64,000 nucleotides of DNA from the NCBI GenBank assembly GCA_002287035.1, contig NSKG01000011.1, forward strand, positions 62,001 to 126,000, in the 5' to 3' direction. Shown here piece by piece: positions 46,742 to 56,729 of this stretch. The translations under genes were made by a program, and so were the position numbers. Origin of the DNA: Pseudomonas sp. WN033 (GTDB lineage Bacteria > Pseudomonadota > Gammaproteobacteria > Pseudomonadales > Pseudomonadaceae). How positions within the stretch are numbered: position 1 is the stretch's first letter; each line of letters opens with the position of its first letter. The notes beneath the pieces were generated by a model. The model saw nothing but the letters and a program-made list of their open reading frames with translations. It did no database searches and was not told the origin of the DNA.

Positions 46742-48097
46742 ATGCTTCGACAAAGTATTGCCTTGACGCTGGCCCTGGTGTTTAGCCTGGGCGCCTGGGC
46801 GCAGGACAGCCAGCCACGTCAGCCGACCCATGAATTCACCCTCGACAACGGCCTGAAGGTCATTGTTCGCGAAGATCATCGCGCTCCGGTGGTGGTCTCC
46901 CAGCTCTGGTACCGGGTTGGCAGCAGCCATGAGCCGCCGGGCCTGACCGGTATTTCCCATGCGCTGGAACACATGATGTTCAAGGGCACCGACAACTTGG
47001 CGCCGGGTCAGGCCTCGCGCCTGCTGAGCAGCCTCGGTGCCCAGGAAAACGCCTTTACCAGCCGCGACTACACCGGCTACTACCAGATCCTCAGCCGCGA
47101 TCAGTTGGCGATTGCCCTGGAGATGGAAGCCGAACGCATGCACCGCCTGACCCTGCCCGAGGACGAGTTCGAGCGCGAGATGGAGGTGATCAAGGAAGAG
47201 CGCCGACTGCGGGTCGATGACAACCCCAACGGCCTGGCCTTTGAACGCTTCCTGCGCCAGGCCTACATGGCCAGCCCCTATGGTCAGCCGGTAATCGGCT
47301 GGATGCACGATATCGAACGGCTGACCGTCGATGATCTGCGCGCCTGGTACCAGACCCACTACCAGCCCGGCAACGCCATTCTGGTGATCGTCGGTGATGT
47401 GCGTCTGGCCGATATCCAGGCCCTGGTTCAGCAGCACTTCGGGCCGATTCCGGCTGGCCCGGTACCGCCGCAGAAGCTGCCGCTGGAGCTGCCTGGCGGT
47501 GCCGAGCGCCAGCTCACCCTGAACCTCAACGTGCAACTGCCCAGCCTGTTGATGGGTTTCAACGTGCCGAGCCTGAATACCACCGAGCAGGCCTGGGAAA
47601 TCTACGCCCTGCGGCTGCTGCGCGGGGTACTCGACGGCGGTTACAGCGCCCGGCTGGCCAGCCGCCTGGAGCGCGGCGAGGCCATCGCCACCTCAGCCTC
47701 GGCCAGCTACGACGGGTTCAGCCGCGGCGACAGCCTGTTTTTGCTCAGCGGTATTCCCAATCAGTCCCGCGGCGTCGATCTGGAGCAACTGGAACAGCGC
47801 CTGTGGCAGGAAATCGAAGCGCTCAAACTGGAACCGCCGAGTACCGAAGAGCTGAACCGGGTCAAGGCCCAGACCATCGCCGGGCTGGTCTACGGTCAGG
47901 ACAGCATCAGCCAGCAGGCCAGCCAGATCGGCCAGCTGGAAAGCGTTGGCCTGTCCTGGCGGCTGGTCGATGAAGATATCGCCGCCCTTGAAGCGATCAG
48001 CCCTGAGCAGATCAGTGCGGTAGCGCGCCGTTATCTGGTCCGCGAGCGCCTGACCCGTGCCCATGTGCTGCCGAACAACCCCGAGGAGGTGCGTTAA
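46742..48097 (+). CDS. M16-family zinc peptidase (active subunit)
   Basis: This 451-residue protein has a signal peptide (ending in GAWAQDS), so it is periplasmic. The inverted zinc motif HxxEH is intact as HALEHMMFKGT near residue 77, with the third ligand glutamate in EVIKEERRLRVDD. The following gene encodes a partner that lacks HxxEH. The pair corresponds to the conserved Pseudomonas PA0372-PA0371 genes; M16 pairs act as heterodimers. Confidence 0.93.
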   Translation: MLRQSIALTLALVFSLGAWAQDSQPRQPTHEFTLDNGLKVIVREDHRAPVVVSQLWYRVGSSHEPPGLTGISHALEHMMFKGTDNLAPGQASRLLSSLGAQENAFTSRDYTGYYQILSRDQLAIALEMEAERMHRLTLPEDEFEREMEVIKEERRLRVDDNPNGLAFERFLRQAYMASPYGQPVIGWMHDIERLTVDDLRAWYQTHYQPGNAILVIVGDVRLADIQALVQQHFGPIPAGPVPPQKLPLELPGGAERQLTLNLNVQLPSLLMGFNVPSLNTTEQAWEIYALRLLRGVLDGGYSARLASRLERGEAIATSASASYDGFSRGDSLFLLSGIPNQSRGVDLEQLEQRLWQEIEALKLEPPSTEELNRVKAQTIAGLVYGQDSISQQASQIGQLESVGLSWRLVDEDIAALEAISPEQISAVARRYLVRERLTRAHVLPNNPEEVR

Positions 48098-49620
48098 TGG
48101 CCCGGTTCCACCCCCCCCTGCGCTGGCTGGTGACCCTGGCGGCCCTGCTGCTCGTATTGGCGCTGGCCCTGCGCCCCAGCCTGGAACGCAGCATCAGCGA
48201 ACCCGAAGCGCCGGCCCAGCCCAGTACCCCCGAACTGACCGAGGCGCCCGGCAGCGTTGACGAGGAGCCCCTGCCCAAGCTGCGTTCGCTGGCCGAGGTC
48301 GATCTGGATCAGGCACCGGCCCGCCGCCAGCTTGACCTGCAGCACTGGACCACCGTTCAGGGCGCGCGGGTCTATTTCATGCGGGCTGACGAGCTGCCCA
48401 TGCTCGATGTGCGCCTGACCTTCGCTGCTGGCGCCAGCCGCGATGAGGACCTGCCCGGACTGGCGACCCTGACCAACGCCATGCTCAACGAGGGCACTGG
48501 CGAGCGGGACGCCGGCAGCATCGCCGCCGGTTTCGAGCAACTGGGTGCCGAATTCGAGAACAGCGCCCATCGCGACATGGCGATTGCCGGCCTGCGCAGC
48601 CTGACTGCCGAAGACAAGCTGACCCCGGCGCTGGATCTGTTCACTGCCGTGGTCGCCCGCCCGAGCTTCCCGGAAGAGGCGCTGGAGCGGCTGCGCGACC
48701 AGATGCTGGCCGGCCTGCGCTTCCGCCTGCAGCGTCCCTCGGCCCTGGCCAGCGAGGCCTTCTGGACCGACCTCTACCCGGCTCACCCCTACGGCACCCT
48801 GCCCCAGGGCCAGGCCGAGAGTCTGGTGCAGATCGACCGCGAGCAATTGCGTGAATTTCACCAGCGCTACTACAGCGCCGGCAATGCGGTGATTGCCCTG
48901 GTGGGCGCCATCGACCGCGAACAGGCCGAACGGATCGCCCGACGGATTGCCGAGGCCTTGCCCCAAGGCAACGCCGCCAGCCCGATCGCCGACCCGTTCC
49001 CGATCGAGCCCGGCCACCGGCATATCGACTTCGACTCCCAGCAGACTCACATTCTGCTCGGCCAGCACGGCATCAGCCGTAACGATCCGGACTATGCCGC
49101 GCTCTACGTCGGCAACCAGATCCTTGGTGGCTCGGGCTTCGGCTCACGACTGATGGAGCAGATCCGCGAAACCCGTGGGCTGTCCTACTCGGTCAGCAGC
49201 AGCCTGGTGCCGATGCAGGCCAAGGGGCCATTCATGATCAGCATGCAGACCCGCGCCGATCAGGTCGAACTGGCGCTGGAAGTGATCCATGACAGCCTTG
49301 ATCAGTTCATCGAAATCGGCCCGAGCGAAGCCGAGCTACAACGCACCAAGCGCCAGATCATGGGCGAGTTCGCCCTGTCCACGGCCAGCAATGCCGCGAT
49401 TGTCGGGCAGCTGGGCATGCTCGGTTTCTACGATCTGCCGCTCAATCACCTGCAACTGTTTCTTGAGCGGGTTCAGGCCTTAAGCGTGGAAGACGTGCGC
49501 GCCGCCTTCGCCCGTCATTTCGACCCGGAAAACCGGCTGGTGGTGACCGTCGGCCCGACCCACGACGAAGCTCATACCGAAACCCAGACCGAAGCCGCCG
49601 AGCAGGAGCCCGAGGCATGA
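48097..49620 (+). CDS. M16-family peptidase-like protein lacking the zinc motif
   Basis: This 507-residue protein has an N-terminal hydrophobic anchor (residues 10-25) and the M16 fold, but the HxxEH position reads LATLTNAMLNEGTG, so it cannot bind zinc. The substrate-binding R/Y motif is present as IRETRGLSYSV near residue 362. It overlaps the active-subunit gene by one base and rsmD by four, so all three are coupled. It probably forms the non-catalytic half of the peptidase. Confidence 0.93.
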   Translation: MARFHPPLRWLVTLAALLLVLALALRPSLERSISEPEAPAQPSTPELTEAPGSVDEEPLPKLRSLAEVDLDQAPARRQLDLQHWTTVQGARVYFMRADELPMLDVRLTFAAGASRDEDLPGLATLTNAMLNEGTGERDAGSIAAGFEQLGAEFENSAHRDMAIAGLRSLTAEDKLTPALDLFTAVVARPSFPEEALERLRDQMLAGLRFRLQRPSALASEAFWTDLYPAHPYGTLPQGQAESLVQIDREQLREFHQRYYSAGNAVIALVGAIDREQAERIARRIAEALPQGNAASPIADPFPIEPGHRHIDFDSQQTHILLGQHGISRNDPDYAALYVGNQILGGSGFGSRLMEQIRETRGLSYSVSSSLVPMQAKGPFMISMQTRADQVELALEVIHDSLDQFIEIGPSEAELQRTKRQIMGEFALSTASNAAIVGQLGMLGFYDLPLNHLQLFLERVQALSVEDVRAAFARHFDPENRLVVTVGPTHDEAHTETQTEAAEQEPEA

Positions 49621-50198
49621 GCAAGAGCAAGGCCAAAGCCGGCAGCCAGCAACTGCGGATCATCGCCGGCCAGTGGCGTAGCCGGCGTTTCGGCTTCAGC
49701 GAACAACCCGGCCTGCGCCCGACCCCTGACCGGGTTCGCGAAACCCTGTTCAACTGGCTCAGCGGCTATACCGAAGGGGCGCGCTGCCTGGACCTGTTCA
49801 CCGGCAGCGGCGCCCTGACCCTGGAAGCCCTGTCACGCGGGGCGGCGCGGGCGCTGGCCTGCGATATGAGCCATGAGGTGGTCACTACCCTGCGCGGCCA
49901 CTTGGCCAGCCTCGACTGCACGCGCGGCGAAGTGCGCCAGCAGGATGCGCTGGCGCTGCTCGGCCAGAGTGCCAGCGAAACCTTCGATCTGGTGTTTCTC
50001 GATCCGCCGTTTCATCAGAACCTGCTGCCCGCCGCCTGTCAGGCGCTGGAAGCCAATGGCTGGCTGAGCAAACGGGCCTGGATCTACATCGAAAGCGAAG
50101 CCCCACCGAGCCAGCTCGAGCTACCCGGCACCTGGCAACTGCACCGGGAAAAGCGCGCCGGCCAGGTCTACTACAGTCTCTGGCAACGCCAGGCGTGA
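49617..50198 (+). CDS. rsmD: 16S rRNA (guanine(966)-N2)-methyltransferase
   Basis: RsmD methylates G966 of 16S rRNA. The 193-residue protein has LRIIAGQWRSRR at the N-terminus, RPTPDRVRETLFNWL, the SAM-binding LDLFTGSGALTLEALSRGA and the catalytic FLDPPF. It begins inside the stop of the preceding peptidase gene. Confidence 0.96.
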   Translation: MSKSKAKAGSQQLRIIAGQWRSRRFGFSEQPGLRPTPDRVRETLFNWLSGYTEGARCLDLFTGSGALTLEALSRGAARALACDMSHEVVTTLRGHLASLDCTRGEVRQQDALALLGQSASETFDLVFLDPPFHQNLLPAACQALEANGWLSKRAWIYIESEAPPSQLELPGTWQLHREKRAGQVYYSLWQRQA

Positions 50199-50205
50199 CA
50201 AGGTC

Positions 50206-51189
50206 ATGAACGGCTTTCGCCCGGCCCGCTGGTTACCCGGCGGGCACCTGCAAACCCTGTTCAGCCCCCTGCTGCGGCACCGGCCTCAACTGCCGCGCCA
50301 ACGCCAGCGCCTGGCCCTGAGTGACGGCGACTTTCTCGATCTGGACTGGTATGGCCCCGAATCCACCACCGGCCCATGCATCATCCTGCTGCACGGCCTG
50401 ACCGGCAGTTCCGAGTCGCCCTACATTCTCGGCCAACAGCAGGCTTTGGCGGCACGCGGCTGGCGCTCGGTGGCAGTCAACTGGCGGGGCTGCTCGGGCG
50501 AGCCCAATCAACGGGCCAGAAGCTATCACTCCGGGGCCAGTGACGATCTGGCCGAGGTGGTCAGCCACCTGCGCCAGCAACTGCCACAGCACAGCCTGGC
50601 CGCCGTTGGCTACTCCCTGGGTGGCAACGTGCTGCTCAAGTATCTGGGTGAGTGCGGGGCAGGCTGTCCGTTGCAGGCTGCGGCGGCGGTATCGGTTCCG
50701 TTTCGCCTGGATCAGTGCGCCGACCGCATCGGCGAAGGGTTTTCGCGGGTCTACCAGGCGCGTTTTCTGCGCGATCTGCTGGCCTATGTCGCCAACAAGC
50801 GGCGCCTGTTCGCGCATCACAGCCTGCCGACCGAACAGGCCCGGCTGGACGCGCTCGGCACGCTGGAGGGCATGGACAGCCTGTGGGATTTCGATGACCG
50901 GGTTACCGCCCCGCTGCACGGTTTCGCCAGCGCCGCCGATTATTACCAGCGCTGCAGCAGCCGGTTCTTTCTCGCTGGCATTCAGGTGCCGACCTTGATC
51001 GTCCAGGCCCAGAACGACCCCTTCGTTTACCCGCACAGCGTGCCCGAGTTGAGCGAACTGTCCGCCAGCACCCGGATGGAACTGCACCCGCACGGCGGGC
51101 ACGTTGGCTTTATCGAAGGGCCGCCGTGGCAGCCGGGCTATTATCTGGAGCGACGCCTGCCTGAGTGGCTGGCGCAGCAGCTCGGCTGA
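50206..51189 (+). CDS. YheT-type alpha/beta hydrolase
   Basis: This 327-residue protein belongs to the YheT/AB-hydrolase (UPF0017) family. It has the N-terminal PARWLPGGHLQTL motif, oxyanion region LLHGLTGSSESPY, nucleophile elbow GYSLGGNVLL and C-terminal HGGHVGFIEG with the catalytic histidine. The natural substrate is unknown; lipid ester hydrolysis is suspected for the family. It is seven bases after rsmD. Confidence 0.92.
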   Translation: MNGFRPARWLPGGHLQTLFSPLLRHRPQLPRQRQRLALSDGDFLDLDWYGPESTTGPCIILLHGLTGSSESPYILGQQQALAARGWRSVAVNWRGCSGEPNQRARSYHSGASDDLAEVVSHLRQQLPQHSLAAVGYSLGGNVLLKYLGECGAGCPLQAAAAVSVPFRLDQCADRIGEGFSRVYQARFLRDLLAYVANKRRLFAHHSLPTEQARLDALGTLEGMDSLWDFDDRVTAPLHGFASAADYYQRCSSRFFLAGIQVPTLIVQAQNDPFVYPHSVPELSELSASTRMELHPHGGHVGFIEGPPWQPGYYLERRLPEWLAQQLG

Positions 51190-51300
51190 GGCCACAGCGC
51201 CTTCTTCGCGCTCGCGGAGCGCTCCTACCCATATCCACGCTCAGTCCCGCGCCCACGGGTAGGCCCGGTCTGCGGTCGCGAAGCGATGTTCGCGTGGCAA
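51190..51300. repeat. REP-like hairpins between convergent yheT-type and tetR-type genes
   Basis: The gap includes GCGCTCGCGGAGCGC, a six-base-arm hairpin next to TCCTACCC, which resembles the GTAGGAGCG core of Pseudomonas REP sequences, and a second structured stretch with GTCGCGAAGCGATGTTCGCG. It lies between convergent genes, as REP elements commonly do. Confidence 0.5.
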
Positions 51301-51984
51301 TCAACAGCCCAGCGGCGCGTAATACTCCGCCAACATGGCCTCGACAGCCGGGCGGGCCTGCTCGGTCAGTAGTCCCAGCTCCTGGGCCAGCACCTGATAC
51401 ACCCCGCGCCGCAATAGCGCCGGGGTCAATTCCGATTGATCCGCATCCAGCACCGAGGTGTAAACAAAGCTGATCCAGCTGGTCATCAGCAGCCAGCTAT
51501 TGACCGCCAACACCTCGGGATCGGTCCGCTCAGCATCGAGAATCCCGGCCTCGGCCAGGCCCTGATAAATCGCCCGGCCACTGTTCACGCAGCGGCGCGA
51601 GAACTGCCGATAGCGCTCGGCCAGGTCCGGGTCGGCGCTGAGCAAGTGTTCCAGGTCGCGCAGGAAAAAGCGGTAATCCCACAACCCGCGAAAGATCGAT
51701 TCCAGGTAGTGGGCCTTGTCCTCCAGGCTCAGCGCCCGCCCCTCCGGCACCCGCAGATAATCATCCACCTGGGCCTCATAGCGGCCAAACAGCTCGGTGA
51801 CGATCTGCTGCTTGTTGCGAAAGTGGTAGTACAGGTTGCCCGGCGAGATACCTAGGTGGGCAGCGATATGGTTGGTGGTCACAGCCCGCTCCCCCTGTTC
51901 GTTGAACAGTTGCAGGCTGGCCTGAAGAATTCGCTCACGGGTTTTCATGCGCTTGGTCGGTTTCCTGTCTGGAGCATTTGACAC
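51301..51984 (-). CDS. TetR-family transcriptional regulator
   Basis: This 227-residue regulator has an N-terminal HTH, KTRERILQASLQLFNEQGER then VTTNHIAAHLGISPGNLYYH, and a helical ligand domain. A perfect 20-bp palindrome lies immediately before its start codon and 65-85 bases before the aldehyde dehydrogenase start, so it probably represses both itself and the divergent operon. The homologous Pseudomonas locus (PA0364-PA0367 region) has the same order. Confidence 0.93.
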   Translation of the reverse strand: MSNAPDRKPTKRMKTRERILQASLQLFNEQGERAVTTNHIAAHLGISPGNLYYHFRNKQQIVTELFGRYEAQVDDYLRVPEGRALSLEDKAHYLESIFRGLWDYRFFLRDLEHLLSADPDLAERYRQFSRRCVNSGRAIYQGLAEAGILDAERTDPEVLAVNSWLLMTSWISFVYTSVLDADQSELTPALLRRGVYQVLAQELGLLTEQARPAVEAMLAEYYAPLGC

Positions 51985-52004
51985 TTTAGAGTAATTACTC
52001 TAAA
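51985..52004. promoter_or_regulatory. 20-bp palindromic operator between tetR-type and aldehyde dehydrogenase genes
   Basis: TTTAGAGTAATTACTCTAAA is a perfect palindrome directly upstream of the TetR-type start codon, in the divergent gap. Size and place fit a TetR-family operator. Confidence 0.8.
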
Positions 52005-52068
52005 AATGGCAGCCATCACGATAAAAAGCCGATTGCCACCTGGCATACGGCTGCCCTACGGAGGCCAC

Positions 52069-53511
52069 ATGGTAGCGGATATCGCTTATCTGCAGGATCA
52101 GCAACGCACGCTTGAACAGCTGCACCAGTTGTTCGAGCGTCAGCGCGCGGCCTTCCTCGCCGCCCCCATGCCCAGCGCCGAGCAGCGCATCCAGGCACTA
52201 AGCAAGCTCAGAACCGCGCTGGTGCGTCATCAGCAAACCCTGATCCAGGCCATCAGCGATGACTTTGGCCGCCGCAGCGCCGATGAAACCCGGCTGGCCG
52301 AGCTGATGCCCTCGCTTGAAGGCATCCACTACGCCAGCAAACGCATCCGCCGCTGGATGCGCCCCTCGCGACGCAAGGTCGGCGTTGCCTTTCAGCCCGG
52401 CAAGGCGCGGGTGATTTACCAGCCGTTGGGAGTGATCGGCATCATCGTGCCCTGGAACTACCCGCTGTACCTGGCCATCGGCCCGCTGGTTGGCGCACTG
52501 GCCGCCGGCAACCGGGCGATGATCAAGATGAGCGAGTCGACCCCGGCCACCGCCGAGGCCCTGCGCGTGCTGCTGGCCGAGTTGTTCGACGACAGCGAGG
52601 TAGCCGTGGTGACCGGTGAGGCCGAGGTCGGCATGGCCTTCTCCAAGCTGCCCTTCGATCATCTGCTGTTCACCGGCGGTACCGGCATTGGCCGTCACGT
52701 CATGCGCGCGGCAGCCGACAACCTGACCCCGGTAACGCTGGAGCTGGGCGGCAAGTCGCCGGCCATCGTCAGCGTCGATGTGCCGCTGCAGGATGCCGCC
52801 GAGCGGATTGCCTTCGGCAAGGGCCTGAATGCCGGGCAAACCTGCGTGGCACCAGACTATGTGCTGTGCCCGCGCGAGCGGGTGGACGCCCTGGTCGAGG
52901 CGCTGCAGCAGCGCTTCACCCACATGTACCCCAGCCTGCGCAACAATCCCGACTACACCCAGATCATCAATCCCCGCCAGCATCAGCGCCTGAGCGGTTA
53001 TCTGGATGACGCCCTGAGCAAGGGTGCGCGGGTCATCAGCGTCAACCCGGCCGGCGAGAATCTGGACGACACCCGGATCCTGGCACCCACCCTGCTGCTG
53101 GATGTCAGCGATGAAATGCGGGTGATGCAGGAAGAAATCTTCGGCCCGCTGCTGCCGATCCTGCCCTATGACTCGCTGGATCAGGCGCTGACCTACATCG
53201 CCGAGCGGCCCCGGCCGCTGGCGCTGTATTACTTCGGTTACGACCGGGCCGAGCAGCAGCATGTGATGCAGCACAGCCATGCCGGTGGCATGTGTATCAA
53301 CGACACCATCCTGCATGTCGCCCAGGATGACATGCCCTTTGGCGGCGTTGGCCCGTCGGGTATGGGCCACTACCACGGTCATGAGGGTTTTCTGACCTTC
53401 AGCAAGGCCAAGGGGGTCTATATCAAGCAGCGCTTCAACGGCGCCCGGCCGATCTATCCGCCCTACGGCGGCAAGCTGTTGCAGTTGATCTATCGTTTAT
53501 TTATTCGCTGA
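52069..53511 (+). CDS. aldehyde dehydrogenase (coniferyl-aldehyde-dehydrogenase-like)
   Basis: This 480-residue NAD(P)-dependent enzyme has VPWNYPLYLAIGPL, the nucleotide site FTGGTGIGRHVM, the catalytic glutamate in LELGGKSP and the catalytic cysteine in NAGQTCVAPDY. The start at 52069 has ACGGAGG upstream; the in-frame ATG at 52006 overlaps the operator area. The C-terminal PLALYYFGYD and HVAQDDMPFGGVGPSGMGHYHG fit the class 3-like membrane-associated/coniferyl group. With the GMC oxidoreductase downstream it may oxidise alcohols through aldehydes to acids. Confidence 0.93.
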   Translation: MVADIAYLQDQQRTLEQLHQLFERQRAAFLAAPMPSAEQRIQALSKLRTALVRHQQTLIQAISDDFGRRSADETRLAELMPSLEGIHYASKRIRRWMRPSRRKVGVAFQPGKARVIYQPLGVIGIIVPWNYPLYLAIGPLVGALAAGNRAMIKMSESTPATAEALRVLLAELFDDSEVAVVTGEAEVGMAFSKLPFDHLLFTGGTGIGRHVMRAAADNLTPVTLELGGKSPAIVSVDVPLQDAAERIAFGKGLNAGQTCVAPDYVLCPRERVDALVEALQQRFTHMYPSLRNNPDYTQIINPRQHQRLSGYLDDALSKGARVISVNPAGENLDDTRILAPTLLLDVSDEMRVMQEEIFGPLLPILPYDSLDQALTYIAERPRPLALYYFGYDRAEQQHVMQHSHAGGMCINDTILHVAQDDMPFGGVGPSGMGHYHGHEGFLTFSKAKGVYIKQRFNGARPIYPPYGGKLLQLIYRLFIR

Positions 53512-53562
53512 TCACGACGCCACAACAAGCCACAACAATAAGCATAACAACGAGGTGTTTTG

Positions 53563-54102
53563 ATGTCCTCGCTCACCCAAACCCGGCTCAGCCGCCGGGA
53601 ACTGCTCAAGATCGGTGCCGGCGCCAGCCTGGCACTGACCACCGTCGGCCTGACTGCCACCCTGAGCGGCTGTTCATCCAGCCGCCCGAGTGGCGACTTT
53701 CAAGTGCTGCGCGACAGCGACCTGCCAGTGCTGGCGGCCCTGCTGCCAGCACTGGTCGGCGCCCATCCGGCCCTGACCAATCAGCCTCAGGCCATCACCG
53801 CGACCCTGCGCCAGCTGGATATCAGCCTGGCACACACCTCGGCGGCGATCCAAAAGGATGTTCATGATCTGCTCGGCCTGCTCAGCCTGCCGCTGACCCG
53901 CGGCCCGCTGACCGGGATCTGGGGCAGTTGGGAGCAGGCCTCTCCAGAGCGCCTCGAAGCCTTCTTGCAGCGCTGGCGTGACAGCCGCCTGGAGATGCTG
54001 CGCCAGGGCTACAAGGCGCTCAGCCAATTGTTGCTGATGGCCTGGTATGCCCTGCCCCTGTCCTGGGAAACCACCGGCTACCCCGGCCCACCGCAGATTT
54101 GA
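53563..54102 (+). CDS. twin-arginine signal lipoprotein, accessory to GMC oxidoreductase
   Basis: This 179-residue protein starts with a TAT-type signal (LSRRELLKIGAGASLAL) that ends in a lipobox LSGC, so it is probably exported folded and lipidated. The body is helical with no cofactor motif. Small TAT subunits of this type accompany flavin dehydrogenases such as gluconate 2-dehydrogenase (subunit 3-like). It is 21 bases before the GMC gene, suggesting it carries that enzyme across or anchors it. Confidence 0.85.
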   Translation: MSSLTQTRLSRRELLKIGAGASLALTTVGLTATLSGCSSSRPSGDFQVLRDSDLPVLAALLPALVGAHPALTNQPQAITATLRQLDISLAHTSAAIQKDVHDLLGLLSLPLTRGPLTGIWGSWEQASPERLEAFLQRWRDSRLEMLRQGYKALSQLLLMAWYALPLSWETTGYPGPPQI

Positions 54103-54123
54103 GCCGTTCACACGAGGTGATTT

Positions 54124-55719
54124 ATGTCCGTACCTGATATTTTCCGCCAGGGCCTTGAGCGCGGCTGGCAGGTCATCGACGCCAGTCTCCAGACTGATAA
54201 CAGCGTCTTTGAAGCTGATGTCATCATTATTGGCAGCGGTGCTGGCGGCGGCACCAGCGCGCAGATTCTGGCCGAAGCCGGGCTCAAGGTGATCGTGCTC
54301 GAGGAAGGCGCCCTCAAGACCTCCAGCGACTTCAAGAACGACGAGGCCAAGGCCTACGCCGATCTGTACCAGGAGGGCGCTGCCCGTGCCACCCGCGACG
54401 GCGGCATCGGTATTCTCCAGGGTCGGGCCGTTGGCGGCACCACCACCGTCAACTGGACCAGCAGCTTCCGCACGCCGGAGCCAACGCTCCAGCACTGGGC
54501 CGAGGCACATGCGGTGTCTGGTCTGGACAGCGCCAGCCTGGCACCCTGGTTTGCCCAGATGGAAGAACGCCTGGGCATCAGTCCCTGGGCGGTGCCACCC
54601 AATGCCAACAACGACGTGATCCGGCGTGGCTGCGAGGCGCTCGACTGGCACTGGGCAGTGATCCCGCGCAACGTGCGCGGCTGCTGGAACCTCGGCTATT
54701 GCGGCACTGGGTGCCCGGTCAACGCCAAGCAATCGATGCTGGTGACCACCCTGCCGGCGGCTCTGGAGCGTGGCGCAGTATTGATCTACCGGGCCCGAGC
54801 CGAACGCCTGCAGTTCAATAATGGACAGGTCAGCGAAGTTGAATGCCGGGCCATGAACCAGTACCAGACCCTGGCTGACGGCCCGCGACTGCGTCTGCGT
54901 GCACGCCATGTAGTACTGGCCGGTGGCGGCATCAACAGCCCGGCGCTGCTGCTGCGCTCCAAGGCCCCGGACCCGCATCAGCGGCTGGGCAAGCGGACCT
55001 TTCTGCACCCGGTCAACTTCACCCTGGCCCAGTTCGATCAGCCGATCAACGGCTTCTACGGCGCGCCGCAGTCGATCTATTCGGACCACTTCCAGTGGCA
55101 GCAAGGTGCGCTCGGTCCCATGGGTTTCAAGCTGGAAGTACCGCCCATACACCCCAGCATCACATCGGCACTGCTCGGCACTCATGGCCAGGAACACTTC
55201 CAGCGCATGCGCCAGCTGGCTCACAGCAATATCATGCTGGCCCTGCTGCGTGACGGTTTCGACGAGGCCAGCCCCGGCGGCAGCGTCGTGCTGCGCGACG
55301 ACACTACCCCGGTACTCGACTACCCGCTCAACGATTACCTGTGGGAGGGCGCTCGCCGGGCCTATCTGGCCATGGCTGAAATCCAGTTCGCCGCCGGAGC
55401 CCGCGAAGTGCTCCCGGTGCACGTCAACGGCCGTGCCAGCCGCACCATGGCCGACTTCCGCCAGCAAATTGAAGGCCTCAGCTACCGTATTCACGATGTC
55501 CGACTGTCCAGCGCCCATGTCATGGGGGGCTGCGCCATGGGTGACGACCCGCAGCGGGCGGTGGTCAACAGCCAGGGCCGTCACCATCAGCTTGAGAATC
55601 TCACGGTGCTGGACGGCTCGCTGTTCCCCACCAGCATTGGCGCCAATCCGCAGCTGTCGATCTACGGCATCGTCGCCAAACTGGCCAGCGGCCTGGCCAG
55701 TGAATTAAGCCGGGCCTGA
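54124..55719 (+). CDS. GMC-family FAD oxidoreductase
   Basis: This 531-residue flavoenzyme has the FAD-binding ADVIIIGSGAGGGTSAQILA near residue 37, then GRAVGGTTTVNW, the C-terminal catalytic region SSAHVMGGCAMGDD and NPQLSIYGIVAKLASG. It lacks its own signal peptide; the TAT lipoprotein before it may allow piggy-back export. The substrate is probably an alcohol (sterol-oxidase and long-chain alcohol oxidases are relatives), with the aldehyde dehydrogenase in the same operon taking the product. The substrate itself is not proven. Confidence 0.9.
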   Translation: MSVPDIFRQGLERGWQVIDASLQTDNSVFEADVIIIGSGAGGGTSAQILAEAGLKVIVLEEGALKTSSDFKNDEAKAYADLYQEGAARATRDGGIGILQGRAVGGTTTVNWTSSFRTPEPTLQHWAEAHAVSGLDSASLAPWFAQMEERLGISPWAVPPNANNDVIRRGCEALDWHWAVIPRNVRGCWNLGYCGTGCPVNAKQSMLVTTLPAALERGAVLIYRARAERLQFNNGQVSEVECRAMNQYQTLADGPRLRLRARHVVLAGGGINSPALLLRSKAPDPHQRLGKRTFLHPVNFTLAQFDQPINGFYGAPQSIYSDHFQWQQGALGPMGFKLEVPPIHPSITSALLGTHGQEHFQRMRQLAHSNIMLALLRDGFDEASPGGSVVLRDDTTPVLDYPLNDYLWEGARRAYLAMAEIQFAAGAREVLPVHVNGRASRTMADFRQQIEGLSYRIHDVRLSSAHVMGGCAMGDDPQRAVVNSQGRHHQLENLTVLDGSLFPTSIGANPQLSIYGIVAKLASGLASELSRA

Positions 55720-55758
55720 GCCCGGCCAGGCCCAGGACCATGAGCTGCCCCCTGACCC

Positions 55759-55904
55759 TGTCATTGCGGGGGCCGCAGGCCCGTGGCAATCCAGGCAAGA
55801 GTGCGTGTGACAAGGGCATGTGGATTGCCACGTCGCTACGCTCCTCGCAATGACAGGTCGGGAGGGCGGGCGCTGGAAGCGCCATACTGTCGCTCACAAT
55901 GACA
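55759..55904. repeat. CATTGCGAG palindromic elements
   Basis: TGTCATTGCGGGGGCCGCAG with GGCAATCCAG (55759-55795) is followed by TGGATTGCCACGTCGCTACG with CTCGCAATGACA (to about 55856) and a degenerate third end near 55890-55904 (CGCTCACAATGACA). The element lies between the GMC gene and coaD; the rest of the gap is unremarkable. Confidence 0.8.
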
Positions 55905-55951
55905 GGTGTGATGACTCACCCCCCAGCGTTGGGCTACCATTTGCCCCTTAG

Positions 55952-56728
<777 letters not shown>

Positions 56729-56729
<1 letters not shown>

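Noticed and set aside
53674-55587. 637-codon minus-strand open frame over the TAT and GMC genes
   Set aside because: The GMC and TAT-signal motifs are on the plus strand; the antisense product has no recognisable domain.
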